Shown piece after piece: positions 49,307 to 58,322 of a DNA stretch of 64,000 nucleotides. A program made the translations under genes and the position numbers. Each line of letters opens with the position of its first letter. The stretch's first letter is position 1. The notes beneath the pieces are model-generated. The model had not been told where the DNA came from. It searched no databases and worked only from the letters and a program-made list of their open reading frames with translations. The DNA lies in NCBI GenBank assembly GCA_035534835.1, contig DATLRE010000053.1:6670-70669 (forward strand), read 5' to 3'. This DNA is from Bog-756 sp035534835. GTDB taxonomy: Bacteria; Actinomycetota; Acidimicrobiia; Acidimicrobiales; RAAP-2.

Positions 49307-50812
49307 CTATGCCGGCAGTGCGAATCCGGACGAGGAGACGATCCCGGGCGCACCGGTGGGAGCGTCATCCGCCTCGACGGTCACCGGTCCAGTGGCGGCC
49401 ACCCTCAGGGGCCGGAGGCCGCCCACCTGGCCGGTACCGAGGACGACCACACCCCCGGCGGGCACCTTCGTCCGGGCCAACGGCGTCCCTCCGCCCAGCG
49501 GGGTCACCGTGACGTCCACCGGGGTCTTGCCGGGGTTGGCGACAGCCAGGCTGCGTATCGACGCGCCGGTGACCGCCGGGCTGCCCGGGGCCCCCGGAGC
49601 GACGACCAGCACGGCCGAGGCAGTAGCCGTGGTCCCGCCGGCGATGCCGCCCTGCGGCGATGCGCCACCGGCCGGTGCGACCACCGTCCGGCCGACGATC
49701 ACCGGGGACGGGGCCGTCACCGACAACGCGTAGGGCGAACCGAGGGGCCACCCGGCCACAGAGGAGACGGGGAACGTCACCACCGTACGAGCCGGGACGG
49801 TCACGTCGTGCGGTAGCACGGTGGCGCCGGGGAGGCTGACGGTCACCCGGGCGACTACCGACGACGTGGCGGGATTGGCGACGTCCAGCGCCACGGTGCC
49901 TCCGGCGACCGCCGTCGTCTGGGCGAACCGCCAGGTCGTCGACGGCCCGGGGCTCCCACGCAGGAGGGCCAGGCCGGACCCGGACGGCACCGCCATCTGG
50001 TCGAGTTCGGTGGCAACCACGGCCCCGGACGTGGACTCGACGAGGGTGCCCACCACCGGCTGGTTCTGCACGTAGGCGCCCAGGCCCTCGACCACCAACT
50101 GGCCCGGGGCCAACGCGATCCCCTGGTAGGCCTGGGGATCGAGGACGGTCCCGCTCGAGGTCAGGAACGTCACGTCGACCACGGCCGGCGCCGCAGTCGG
50201 GTTGTAGAGGGAGAGGTCGAGCAGCCCGCCGGCAGTCGACCCGCCGGCGAAGTCCCACACCGGTGACACCTGGGTCACGCACGGGGCCGTACTCCAACCC
50301 TGCGGTCCGGCGACCACGGCCGTGCCGGTGACCCCGCCGGACGCGAACGAGAACGAGGACGCCGACGCGCCGGCCGGGAGCCCCGCCGCAGGATTGACCA
50401 CGACGGACCCGAGGGCGGGGACGGTGAGTCGGGTCAGTACGGGCCCGGCCGACTGCGTCACGGCGGATTCGAGCCCGGTGGCCGGGGAACGGGTCGTGTT
50501 CGTCAACACGACGGTCGCGGTGGCCCCCGCTCCGGCATCCGTACCCGCTCCGGTGGTGCAGAAGAACGACGAGGCGTGGGCGTCGACGGGGGCCACGGCG
50601 ACGCCATCGCCCGCAGGAGGGGCCGGTAGGGCCTTCGGCGGCGGTGCCAGCGCGGACACGGTGGCGACGCCGAGGAGCACGGTGGCCACGGCGACGAGCG
50701 CCGCGGTGCGACCCGCGACGGGACGGGCCGACTCCCGACGCCGGGCCACCCGGGACAGCGTCCCGGTCGACCCCGTGCGGTCCGGTGTCCCGTCCGGATC
50801 GGGGCCGGTCAT
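49307..50812 (-). CDS. DUF5719-family secreted/anchored protein
   Basis: A 501-residue protein with a cytoplasmic basic start, one membrane helix (about 37-55) and a long beta-rich extracytoplasmic part full of Val, Thr, Gly and Ala, made of immunoglobulin-like or jelly-roll-like segments. This fits DUF5719, which actinobacteria encode directly after a large GT2 glycosyltransferase, as here. The ATG at 50812 overlaps the glycosyltransferase stop (ATGA). The role is unknown but presumably linked to the same cell-surface glycan. Confidence 0.72.
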   Translation of the reverse strand: MTGPDPDGTPDRTGSTGTLSRVARRRESARPVAGRTAALVAVATVLLGVATVSALAPPPKALPAPPAGDGVAVAPVDAHASSFFCTTGAGTDAGAGATATVVLTNTTRSPATGLESAVTQSAGPVLTRLTVPALGSVVVNPAAGLPAGASASSFSFASGGVTGTAVVAGPQGWSTAPCVTQVSPVWDFAGGSTAGGLLDLSLYNPTAAPAVVDVTFLTSSGTVLDPQAYQGIALAPGQLVVEGLGAYVQNQPVVGTLVESTSGAVVATELDQMAVPSGSGLALLRGSPGPSTTWRFAQTTAVAGGTVALDVANPATSSVVARVTVSLPGATVLPHDVTVPARTVVTFPVSSVAGWPLGSPYALSVTAPSPVIVGRTVVAPAGGASPQGGIAGGTTATASAVLVVAPGAPGSPAVTGASIRSLAVANPGKTPVDVTVTPLGGGTPLARTKVPAGGVVVLGTGQVGGLRPLRVAATGPVTVEADDAPTGAPGIVSSSGFALPA

Positions 50813-53800
50813 CCGAGGACCCCGTCCTCGACCGCCCACGCATCCTCCATCGCAGCGGCGTCACGCGAGCGCCCTTGGGACCAGCTGCGGGGCCGGCCCA
50901 CGCGCTCCCACTCGCGTCGGATCCGGCGACGGTCGACCAGGGCGGCCACGGCCAGGGCCCACGCCAGCACCGAGTAGGCGCCGAACACGAGCGGAAGGAC
51001 GCCACCGTCGAAGCGGAGCGTGCCGGTGGTCCGGGCGTCCACCGCGTACCGAGCCGCCCACCCGAAGGCCGCCGAGCGGTGGGCAACGGTCCCCGAGGAG
51101 GACGTGAGCGTCCAGCTGCCCGACGGGGCCACCGACGCGAACACGGTCCCGGCGGCGAGTGGGCCCCGGTACGAGCGGGCGGCCACCGGGCCCGGCAGTA
51201 CCGGCCGGGCGCCCGGTACCACGGCGGTGCCGGGTCCCGCGCCGAGCGGAGTGGTGACGGTGGGCGCGGTCCCGCGACCGCCGGGGACCTCGGCCCGCAG
51301 TGGCACCCAGTCGGTGTTGGCGAACACCGTGATGCCGGTCCCCGAGAGGACCGGTTGGAGGTCAAGCTGGTTCCCGAGGGCAGGGAGCAGGTCGCCGGGG
51401 ACGGGATACGCGGTCGGGGACTGCTCGCCCACGATCACCGGTGCCACCGAGGTCAACACCACGACGTAGCGGACGCCGGAAGGTGCCAGCAGGCTCCCGA
51501 GGCGGTTGGTCTGGTCCGAGCGGGCCTGGTCGACGGCCGTGCCCAGCTCGGCGGCCGGGCCCGGCGACGTGGCGTTCCACAGCCACCGGGCGTCGGCGGA
51601 GCCGTTCTCCGAGGTGGCGTACGCGAGTCCGTCCCCAGCGGCCCAGCTGCCGAGGGCGAGGCTCCGGGGGTCGCCCAACCACAGCACCCGGAAGGCGCCT
51701 CCCGACGTCTTGGCGTGCATCCAGGCCACCGACTGGGAGAAGTCGTTGACCGGGAGGTCCCATCGTCCCGGCAGCGCGGACACCACGGTGGGCAGCGACG
51801 CGAGCGCCACGGCCACGACGCCGAACGCGGTGGCCACCTGCCGCCAACCGAACTCGGCGGTTCGCAGGTCGCGTTCGAACGCGGCGACCCCGAGCCCGAT
51901 CGACGCTGCGGTGGCGGCCGCCGCGGGCCCGAGGAGCACGAGGGGGTCGATGGCGAGCGCTCCGGTCCATCCGCGGCCGGTCACCCAGGCGGCGAGCCAG
52001 AAGACCAGTGCGATGGCCCAGAACCTGGCCGCCCAGCGGAACCGCACCCCGCGGGCAAGGACCAGGGGTGCCAGTCCCCCGACCAGGAATCCCCAGGCCA
52101 GGGGGGAACCGCCGATGGGACCGACGGCGAAGCGCAGGAGCGAGCTCCACGATGCGGCGCCCGAGGTCGGCGTCGGCACACCGAACACGGCGAGCACACC
52201 GGTGCCCGACGACAGGACGCCGATCACCCAGGGGAGGCAGATGAGCAGCGCGACGGCCGTGGATCCGAGGGCGAGCCGCACGGCCCGGCCCGTCGCCCTG
52301 CCGTCGTGGAACAGGAGCGACGACGCGACCACGGCAAGGGAGACCAGGAGCACGACGAGGGCCGTAGCCGGGACGAACGAGATCAGCACGGCCTCGAGTA
52401 CGCCGAGGGCCAGGGCACCGCCGAGCAGCCCGTGGCGCGACGCCCATGCGCCGGTCGGTGCCGGTTCGCCCGCCGACGTCGTCCCGGGTGGCAGTGGCGC
52501 CTCGACCCGGCGGACGAACGGCTCGAGCCCGGTCGACCGGAGGAGCGTGGCCAGCACCCAGGGGGCGCCGGCATAGACCACCAGGGCGCCCCACCGTCCC
52601 AGGGCCAGGGCGTTGTACGGCAGGGCCATCGCCAGGTAGGACAGTCCCGCCACCAGCGACGCCCGCTGCGACCCGAACGGGCGCAGGAGTCGCGCCGCAC
52701 CCCACGCGCCGAGGGGAAGGCACCCGAAGACCAGCACCTTCTGGGTGAGTCCCATGGCGCCCAGGAGCACGGTGCCGAGCACCCCGGCGATGCCGAGGGC
52801 CGGAGCGGCCGGTGCCGTGGTCCCGACGCCCGACGGGTGCCAGCCGGCGAAGAACTGGGACAGGGTGGACGACCACGACGGGAACGGGGTGAACTGGCCC
52901 AGTGCGGGGAGCTGGCCGGTCACGACGCCGCGCGAGCCGATGACCACGATCACGGCGGCCACCGCCCAGACGGCCAGTCGGGTCCGACCGCTGACCCGGC
53001 CGGCCTCGGTGTCCTCGACCCCGGCCTCGACCTCGGCGACCTCGTCGGAAGGCACCCCCGGGCCGGCCGCCTCGGCGGCAGCTGCCAGCTCGTCGGCGTG
53101 GGCGCCGTGGAACCCGAATTGGAAGGCGCGCCGGAGGTAGGCGGCCAGCCGCGCGCTACCGCGCACCTGCAGCACGCGGATCTCCCGGTCGCCCACGCGG
53201 CGCATGGCCCGCAGTCCGGCCCGCTGGGTGCGCAGGACGGCGAGGCGCCCGAGGTTCCAGCGCCACGCCCGCACCACGGCCCGGGCCCGGGCCCGGTTGC
53301 CCGCGAGTTCGGCGACGACGACCTCACCCACCGCCAGGACGAGGATCTGGGGCAGCACCCGGAGGAGGTGGCTGCGGGAGTAGCACTTGAGGACGGCCAG
53401 GAGCTCGTGACGGCGTTGCAGCTCCTGAAGCGTCACCGGGTGGCGCCGGGTCGCGTCCTGCCCGGTGGCTGCCGCCACGAGGGCGGGGTCGAGCGCCTGG
53501 GCCCCGGAGGCCAGCTGCTCGAGGTGGCGTACCCGGGCCTCGGGCGCCACCAGGATCCGGGCGCCGGCCACCTGGGCCCGCCAGCTCAGGTCGAGGTCCT
53601 CCCCCATGGCGACGATGGCCGGGTCGAACCCGTCGAGCTCGGCGAAGAGGTCCGCACGGACGAGGGTGCAGCCGCCGGGCGCCACGAACACGTCCCGGAC
53701 GGCGTCGTGCTGGCCGTGGTCGATCTCGTGGGGCTGGACCCGCTCGACGACGGAGCCGCCCTTGTCGACGCTCATCCCCACGTGCACCAGGACCTCGGGG

Positions 53801-54177
53801 TCGTCCCAGCTCACGACCTTGGGCGACACGATCCCGGCATTCGAGCGGAATGCCTCTTCGACCATCAGGTGCACGGCATCCGGGTCGAGGGCGACATCGT
53901 CGTGGCAGAACAGGTAGTAGGCGGCACCGTCCACCATCGACCGCACCTCGTTGGCCGTCGCCCCGAACCCGCGGTTCTCGTCGAACCGACGCACGTAGGC
54001 GGACGGGAGGACGGCCGCCACCCGGGCCGCCAGGACCTCGCCGGCACCGGTGTCCAGGACCAGGACGGACAGTTCCCCGTAGTCCTGTGAGGCGATCGAG
54101 GCCAGCGCCTCCTCGAACCACGGACCGGGATCGTGGGCGACGACGACGGCGACGACCGGCGGTGCCAGTGTTTCCAT
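50809..54177 (-). CDS. GT2 glycosyltransferase fused to a large membrane domain
   Basis: Protein of 1122 residues. Residues 1-260 form a GT-A domain: VVAVVVAHDPGPWFEEALAS, RRFDENRGFGATANE, the HDD (DxD-like) site at 92-94 and GEDLDLSWR near 205. From about 400 to 720 come about ten membrane helices, then a soluble extracytoplasmic part and a final helix near 1080. Comparable actinobacterial proteins pair with DUF5719 and sit near mannose genes. It probably builds a cell-envelope polysaccharide using a lipid-linked or nucleotide sugar. Its gene overlaps DUF5719. Confidence 0.85.
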   Translation of the reverse strand: METLAPPVVAVVVAHDPGPWFEEALASIASQDYGELSVLVLDTGAGEVLAARVAAVLPSAYVRRFDENRGFGATANEVRSMVDGAAYYLFCHDDVALDPDAVHLMVEEAFRSNAGIVSPKVVSWDDPEVLVHVGMSVDKGGSVVERVQPHEIDHGQHDAVRDVFVAPGGCTLVRADLFAELDGFDPAIVAMGEDLDLSWRAQVAGARILVAPEARVRHLEQLASGAQALDPALVAAATGQDATRRHPVTLQELQRRHELLAVLKCYSRSHLLRVLPQILVLAVGEVVVAELAGNRARARAVVRAWRWNLGRLAVLRTQRAGLRAMRRVGDREIRVLQVRGSARLAAYLRRAFQFGFHGAHADELAAAAEAAGPGVPSDEVAEVEAGVEDTEAGRVSGRTRLAVWAVAAVIVVIGSRGVVTGQLPALGQFTPFPSWSSTLSQFFAGWHPSGVGTTAPAAPALGIAGVLGTVLLGAMGLTQKVLVFGCLPLGAWGAARLLRPFGSQRASLVAGLSYLAMALPYNALALGRWGALVVYAGAPWVLATLLRSTGLEPFVRRVEAPLPPGTTSAGEPAPTGAWASRHGLLGGALALGVLEAVLISFVPATALVVLLVSLAVVASSLLFHDGRATGRAVRLALGSTAVALLICLPWVIGVLSSGTGVLAVFGVPTPTSGAASWSSLLRFAVGPIGGSPLAWGFLVGGLAPLVLARGVRFRWAARFWAIALVFWLAAWVTGRGWTGALAIDPLVLLGPAAAATAASIGLGVAAFERDLRTAEFGWRQVATAFGVVAVALASLPTVVSALPGRWDLPVNDFSQSVAWMHAKTSGGAFRVLWLGDPRSLALGSWAAGDGLAYATSENGSADARWLWNATSPGPAAELGTAVDQARSDQTNRLGSLLAPSGVRYVVVLTSVAPVIVGEQSPTAYPVPGDLLPALGNQLDLQPVLSGTGITVFANTDWVPLRAEVPGGRGTAPTVTTPLGAGPGTAVVPGARPVLPGPVAARSYRGPLAAGTVFASVAPSGSWTLTSSSGTVAHRSAAFGWAARYAVDARTTGTLRFDGGVLPLVFGAYSVLAWALAVAALVDRRRIRREWERVGRPRSWSQGRSRDAAAMEDAWAVEDGVLG

Positions 54178-54413
54178 CAGGGGTCAGAGGCTATCGGGCC
54201 GGAGGGGGGCAACGGAGCCATCCCCGTGAGGGCGCACCCCACCCGCTCCGGACGCGCGCGGCGCTCGCGCGGGGCCCGTCCGGACCCGTGGCCCCACCGC
54301 CCACGGGCCGGGTCGGACGGGGCCCGGGGGCCGGGTCGGACGGCGCCCACGGGCCGGGTCGGACGGCGCCCGGACGAGGGAGCCCGTCGAGGAGCGGGTG
54401 ATCCCCGGGTGCT
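54178..54413. other. Intergenic region upstream of the coiled-coil gene
   Basis: About 235 bases with no gene, divergent between the GT2 gene and the coiled-coil gene. It is extremely rich in GC and holds the 23-bp tandem repeats listed separately. A reverse-strand TAGCCT about ten bases before the GT2 ATG could be its -10. Confidence 0.6.
54307..54373 (+). repeat. Three 23-bp tandem repeats
   Basis: The core GCCGGGTCGGACGG occurs at 54307-54320, 54330-54343 and 54353-54366, an exact 23-base period, with related filler between. It lies about 40 bases upstream of a strong promoter/operator. It may be a binding array or simply slippage-prone DNA. Confidence 0.8.
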
Positions 54414-54443
54414 TGCAACTGTTTATCATTAGGTATACAGTTG
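54414..54443 (+). promoter_or_regulatory. Promoter overlapped by a perfect dyad (candidate operator)
   Basis: A sharply A/T-rich island in very GC-rich DNA. TTGCAA (54414-54419) and TACAGT (54436-54441), 16 bases apart, form a good sigma-A-type promoter. A perfect inverted repeat, CAACTGT (54416-54422) and ACAGTTG (54437-54443), covers both hexamers, the layout of a repressor site. A start near 54449 gives a leader of about 87 bases with an AAGGAG ribosome site before the ATG at 54536. Confidence 0.6.
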
Positions 54444-54535
54444 TATTCGAGCACGACGGGAGGGACCGGACGCAGGAACCCGACGCCGTGCCAACCGCAC
54501 GAGTACCGACCCCCCACGAACCAAGGAGCAACATC

Positions 54536-54934
54536 ATGCCGGACATCAACACCGACATCAGCAAGGCCGCCAAGGACATCGCCAACGTGGCCAAGGACGC
54601 CACCTACGTCGTCATCGGCGCCGGCGTCCTCGGCTTCCAGCAGGTTCAGGTCCAGCGGCGCGAACTCCAGGCCAAGCTGCAGGAGCCTTCCTCGCTCGCC
54701 GAGCGGGTCTCGTCGGTGCGCGGGGACCTGACCGACGCCGTCCACACCGTCGACACCCGTGTCGAGGACCTCATGGACCGCGTCGAGGAGATCATCGAGC
54801 GGGTCGAGGCCGTCTTCGCCCCGTTCGAGGAGCGGCTGCCCGCCCAGGCCCGGGACATCACCAAGAAGGCGCACGTCCAGGCCAAGGACGCCCGCACCCA
54901 GCTGCGCAACCTGCGCCCGACCGCCGTCGCCTGA
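54536..54934 (+). CDS. Small amphipathic coiled-coil protein (phasin/HBHA-like)
   Basis: A 132-residue protein. A charged start (MPDINTDISKAAKDIANVAKD) leads into one short hydrophobic segment (TYVVIGAGVLGF, about 23-34), then a long helix with heptad-like Val/Leu spacing and many Glu, Arg and Asp (about 38-105), and a basic tail. The layout resembles mycobacterial heparin-binding hemagglutinin and phasin-like proteins. Binding to membranes, lipid inclusions or the cell surface is possible. It has its own promoter, operator and terminator, so it is a separately regulated single gene, probably well expressed. Confidence 0.7.
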   Translation: MPDINTDISKAAKDIANVAKDATYVVIGAGVLGFQQVQVQRRELQAKLQEPSSLAERVSSVRGDLTDAVHTVDTRVEDLMDRVEEIIERVEAVFAPFEERLPAQARDITKKAHVQAKDARTQLRNLRPTAVA

Positions 54935-55036
54935 GCGACGCACGCTGTCGCCGGGACGGACTCCCCCCTCCTCCCGGCGTACCGCCGGCGACCTCCGGGT
55001 CCCGACGGAACGGACCGACCCCCTTCGGTCCCGGTC

Positions 55037-55065
55037 AGAACGGCCCGCCCCGTGCGGGCCGTTCT
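55037..55065. terminator. Strong terminator between convergent genes
   Basis: AGAACGGCCCG (55037-55047) and CGGGCCGTTCT (55055-55065) form a perfect 11-bp stem with a 7-base loop. It can serve both the coiled-coil gene and the epimerase gene. Confidence 0.75.
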
Positions 55066-55095
55066 CCGCGTCGGGCGACGGAGCACGGCGAAGGC

Positions 55096-55995
55096 TCAGG
55101 TCGCCGCGGCCCGCCAGTGCGCGAGGACGTCGGCCAGGGTCTGGTCCAGGGGGAGTTCGGGGGCCCACCCCGTGGCTTCCTGCAGCCGGCCCGGGTCACC
55201 CCGCAGCACGGGCACCTCGACCGGTCGCATCAGCGACGGGTCGGGTACCAGGCGCACCGTGCTCCCCGTCGCCGCCAGCAGGCGGTCGGCGATGTCCTGG
55301 ATCGAGACGTCCACCCCCGAGCACACGTTGTAGACGGTGCCGGGCACCCCGGACTCGACCAGCAGCCGGTAGGAGCGCACGACGTCGCGCACGTCGGTGA
55401 AATCGCGCCGGGCCGAGAGGTTGCCCACCGGGATCTCGGTGGCACCGGAGCGCTCGGCGTCGACGATCCGCTTCGACAGGGCTGCCACCGCGAAGTTGGG
55501 TGACTGGCCGGGCCCGATGTGGTTGAACGGCCGCACCACGACCACGTGCTGTCCGTATGCCAGCCACGCCTGCGTGCAGAGCGCCTCGGCGGCGAGTTTC
55601 GAAGCGGCGTAGGGCGTGAGCGGTGCGGTCGGCGACGACTCGGTCAGCGGTAGCTGCGCCGGGTCGGTCACGGCCCCGTAGACCTCGGCCGAGCTGGTCA
55701 CGAGGACCCGGGGGTCGGTGCCGCACTCGCGGGCCGCGCCCAGCACGGCGGCCGTCCCGAGCACGTTGACCTCGAGCACCCGCAGCGGCTCGTCCCACGA
55801 CTGCCCGACATGGGTCATCGCCGCCAGGTGGTAGATGGCGTCGGGGGCGGCCTCCGCTACCGCGTCCAGGAGCGCACCGGGGTCGGTGATCTCCACCTCC
55901 TGGTCGATCTGGACGACCTCCTCGCCCCGGTCACGGAGGTGCTCGGCGAGCCACGTGCCCACGAAGCCGCGGCCACCGGTGATCAGAGAACGCAC
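55096..55995 (-). CDS. NAD-dependent epimerase/dehydratase, GDP-6-deoxymannose reductase-like
   Basis: Extended short-chain dehydrogenase of 299 residues. It begins SLITGGRGFVGTWLAEHL (the GxxGxxG loop) and has YHLAAMTHVGQSWDEP, TSSAEVYG and the catalytic YAASK. The sequences SPNFAVAALSKRIVDAE and GNLSARRDFTDVRDVV are those of GDP-mannose 4,6-dehydratases and GDP-4-keto-6-deoxymannose reductases; the short length favours a reductase. It is the last gene of the overlapping GT4 cluster, and a TAGGGT hexamer seven bases before its GTG gives it a possible separate promoter. Confidence 0.8.
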   Translation of the reverse strand: MRSLITGGRGFVGTWLAEHLRDRGEEVVQIDQEVEITDPGALLDAVAEAAPDAIYHLAAMTHVGQSWDEPLRVLEVNVLGTAAVLGAARECGTDPRVLVTSSAEVYGAVTDPAQLPLTESSPTAPLTPYAASKLAAEALCTQAWLAYGQHVVVVRPFNHIGPGQSPNFAVAALSKRIVDAERSGATEIPVGNLSARRDFTDVRDVVRSYRLLVESGVPGTVYNVCSGVDVSIQDIADRLLAATGSTVRLVPDPSLMRPVEVPVLRGDPGRLQEATGWAPELPLDQTLADVLAHWRAAAT

Positions 55996-56005
55996 GACGG
56001 GCACC

Positions 56006-57214
56006 CTACCGGCTCGGCACGCCCGCCGAGTGCGCCCGGCGGTAGGCCGCCACGTGGAGGTCCGTGCTGCGGTCCCAGGTGTGACGGCGCACGATCTCGA
56101 ATCCGAGCGCACGCCGCTCGGCAGCCGCCCGGAAGTCCCCGTCACCCCCGAGGGCCGCATCGAGCGCCCCGGCCAGGTCGTCGGTGTCGCCCGGCTCCAC
56201 CAGGACGGCACTGGCCCCGGCCACCTCCTCCATGGCCGTGCCACGAGTGGTCACCAGGGGGGCCCCGCAGGCGAGGGCCTCGAGTGCCGGCAGCCCGAAC
56301 CCCTCGTAGAGCGAGGGGTAGACGACGGCCGTCGCCGAACGCAGCAGCGCCGGGACGTCCTCGTCACCCACGTACCCGGTCCGGACGATCCGCCGGCCCA
56401 GTCCGGAGGCCACGACGGCCGCCTCCACGTCGTCCGCCCCCCATGCGGCCCCGCCGGCCAGCACCAGGTGGGCGTCGGGATGCCTCGAGGCCACCGCCGC
56501 AAACGCCCGGACCAGCGTGGGCACGTCCTTGCGCGGCTCGAGGGTCCCGACGAAGACCAGCAGGGGCCCGTCGCCCACCAGGCGCGCGTCGAGCGCGGCC
56601 AGGCGGGCCGCGTCCGAGCCCGGCTGTGGCTCGACGGGCCGGAACCGCTCCGTGTCCACCCCGTGCGGGACCACGGCGACCTCGGCGTCGACCCGGCACC
56701 ACCGGCGCAGGGCGTCGGCCGTGACCCGGCTCGGGCACACCACCACCGCGGCCTCTCGGGCCGCCCGGGTGATGGCCCGTCGGAACAGCAGGACCTTGGA
56801 ACGTTCGTGCCAACGGGGCTCGTCGAAGAAGCTCAGGTCGTGGACGGTCACCACCGAGGGGATCGGACACCGGCGGGGCATCGTGTAGTGGGGCCCGTGG
56901 TGGACCGCCGCCCCGGACGCCGCCAACAGGGGGCCCAGCCGAAGCTGCTCCCAGGCCAGGCGGAGCGGCCGGGCCGCCGGCGCCTCGGCCACGAGGTTCC
57001 CCTCGGGAACCAGCGCCGCCCACCGGTCCCGGTCCGCGGACCGACCGAACACCACCAGGTCGACGTCGGGACGGGCCGACAGCCCTCGGGCCAGCTGCAG
57101 GATGTAATGGCCGGCCCCGACCGGTCGGTCGGGGACCGCGGTGACGTCGAGTGCGACACGCAGCCGGGCGCGGCCGACCCGCGCGTCGTCCGGGCGGACG
57201 GCGTCACCGGGCAC
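56006..57214 (-). CDS. Glycosyltransferase family 4
   Basis: Retaining GT-B glycosyltransferase of 402 residues. The N-terminal domain begins LRVALDVTAVPDRPVGAGHYI; the C-terminal domain has FVGTLEPRKDVPTLVRAF and the nucleotide-sugar site PSLYEGFGLPALEALACG. The GTG at 57214 has GGAGG seven bases upstream and overlaps the preceding GT4 gene by 11 bases. It is closely similar, by eye, to the first GT4 of the cluster, which suggests duplication. Donor and acceptor are unknown; a GDP-sugar donor is plausible from the neighbouring reductase. Confidence 0.88.
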   Translation of the reverse strand: MPGDAVRPDDARVGRARLRVALDVTAVPDRPVGAGHYILQLARGLSARPDVDLVVFGRSADRDRWAALVPEGNLVAEAPAARPLRLAWEQLRLGPLLAASGAAVHHGPHYTMPRRCPIPSVVTVHDLSFFDEPRWHERSKVLLFRRAITRAAREAAVVVCPSRVTADALRRWCRVDAEVAVVPHGVDTERFRPVEPQPGSDAARLAALDARLVGDGPLLVFVGTLEPRKDVPTLVRAFAAVASRHPDAHLVLAGGAAWGADDVEAAVVASGLGRRIVRTGYVGDEDVPALLRSATAVVYPSLYEGFGLPALEALACGAPLVTTRGTAMEEVAGASAVLVEPGDTDDLAGALDAALGGDGDFRAAAERRALGFEIVRRHTWDRSTDLHVAAYRRAHSAGVPSR

Positions 57215-58322
57215 GTGGCATCCTCCGCTCCTCCATCGCCTGTTCCCACACATCCCGGTGCCGTCGTGCGATGGAGGACCACGTCAGCTCGGTCGACCGG
57301 GCCGCGCCCCGATGGATCAGCGCCTCGCGCAACTCCTCGTCGGTCGCCACCCGGAGGATCCCGTCGGCGATCGACCCGGTGTCGTTGGGGTCGACCTCGA
57401 ACGCGGCGCCGCCCGTACTCGGCAGCGGACTGGCGACCACGGGCGTACCCACCGACATCGCCTCGACCGGGGGAAGGCCGAACCCCTCGATCAGTGGCAC
57501 GTAGGCCAGGAGCCGGGCCGACGCATACAGGCCGGACAGCTCCTCGGCCGACACCGAACCGGCATGGATGACGCCCGTGGTGGGCGCCACCTGCTCGCCC
57601 CAGCCGGACGGTCCGACCATCACCAGTGGCCACGGCTCGGGCAGGGCGTCCCGGACGGACCCGTAGGCCTCGACCAGCCGCTGGAGGTTCTTCCGCGGCT
57701 CGAGGGTCCCGACGCACAGGAGGAACGGGCCGTGGACCCCGAGCTGCGCCAGGTGTGCGGCGGCGGCGGCGGCGTCCGGCAGGGGGAGGTGGTCCGAGCC
57801 CATCGGGATCACCGCGATGCGCTCCCGGGTGGCGCCCGCCCCCACCAGGTCCTCGGCCACGACGTGCGCCGGGACGACGAACCGGTCCGCCCGCGGCAGC
57901 GCCCGCGTCAGCGCCGCCTCGTGCCAGCGGCGTCCACGGGCCGGGTAGGCCTCGGGGATCCGGCGCCACAGCAGGTCGTGCACGGTGACCACCAGGGGGG
58001 CGCGACCGGACTCGAGTGTGGCGAGCGAGGCGGCGTGGACGAGGTCGACGTCGGAGGGGGCCCGGACGAGGCCGCGGTCCCAGGCGCGTGTCAGCAGCGG
58101 TCCGGGCAGCACCGAGGTCCGCAGCTCGTGGCCGAGTGCGGAGAGCGGATCGGGCCGGCCGGCGGGGCGGCTCGCCGCGATGACGACCTCGGGGGCGTCG
58201 GTCCTGTCCACGGCGGCCAGCTCGTCGAGCCCCTGGAGCAGGCCGAGCACGTAGGTGCCGATGCCGCCGGCCGCCGAACGACGCAGCTGCTCCGCCAGCA
58301 GGAGGACCCGGGGACGGCTCAC
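57204..58322 (-). CDS. Glycosyltransferase family 4
   Basis: GT-B enzyme of 372 residues beginning RPRVLLLAEQLRRSAAGGIGTYV. It has TVHDLLWRRIPEAYP, CVGTLEPRKNLQRLVEAY and the donor-binding YVPLIEGFGLPPVEAMSVGTP (EGFGLPPxE pattern). Its GTG start overlaps the upstream GT4 stop as GTGA, and its own end overlaps the next GT4. It is the middle gene of three in a row, probably adding successive sugars to one glycan. Confidence 0.88.
   Translation of the reverse strand: MSRPRVLLLAEQLRRSAAGGIGTYVLGLLQGLDELAAVDRTDAPEVVIAASRPAGRPDPLSALGHELRTSVLPGPLLTRAWDRGLVRAPSDVDLVHAASLATLESGRAPLVVTVHDLLWRRIPEAYPARGRRWHEAALTRALPRADRFVVPAHVVAEDLVGAGATRERIAVIPMGSDHLPLPDAAAAAAHLAQLGVHGPFLLCVGTLEPRKNLQRLVEAYGSVRDALPEPWPLVMVGPSGWGEQVAPTTGVIHAGSVSAEELSGLYASARLLAYVPLIEGFGLPPVEAMSVGTPVVASPLPSTGGAAFEVDPNDTGSIADGILRVATDEELREALIHRGAARSTELTWSSIARRHRDVWEQAMEERRMPRAR

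Noticed and set aside
49241..49340. Cysteine-rich forward frame after ftsH (CPACTHGCG then CRQC)
   Set aside because: It resembles a zinc ribbon, but there is no start codon in the right place, it runs into the antisense of DUF5719, and the DNA partly repeats the ftsH end.
50644..54090. A 1148-codon forward frame opposite the GT2 gene
   Set aside because: Composition is Arg/Gly/His-rich with no motif, and the reverse strand encodes a recognisable glycosyltransferase over the same bases.
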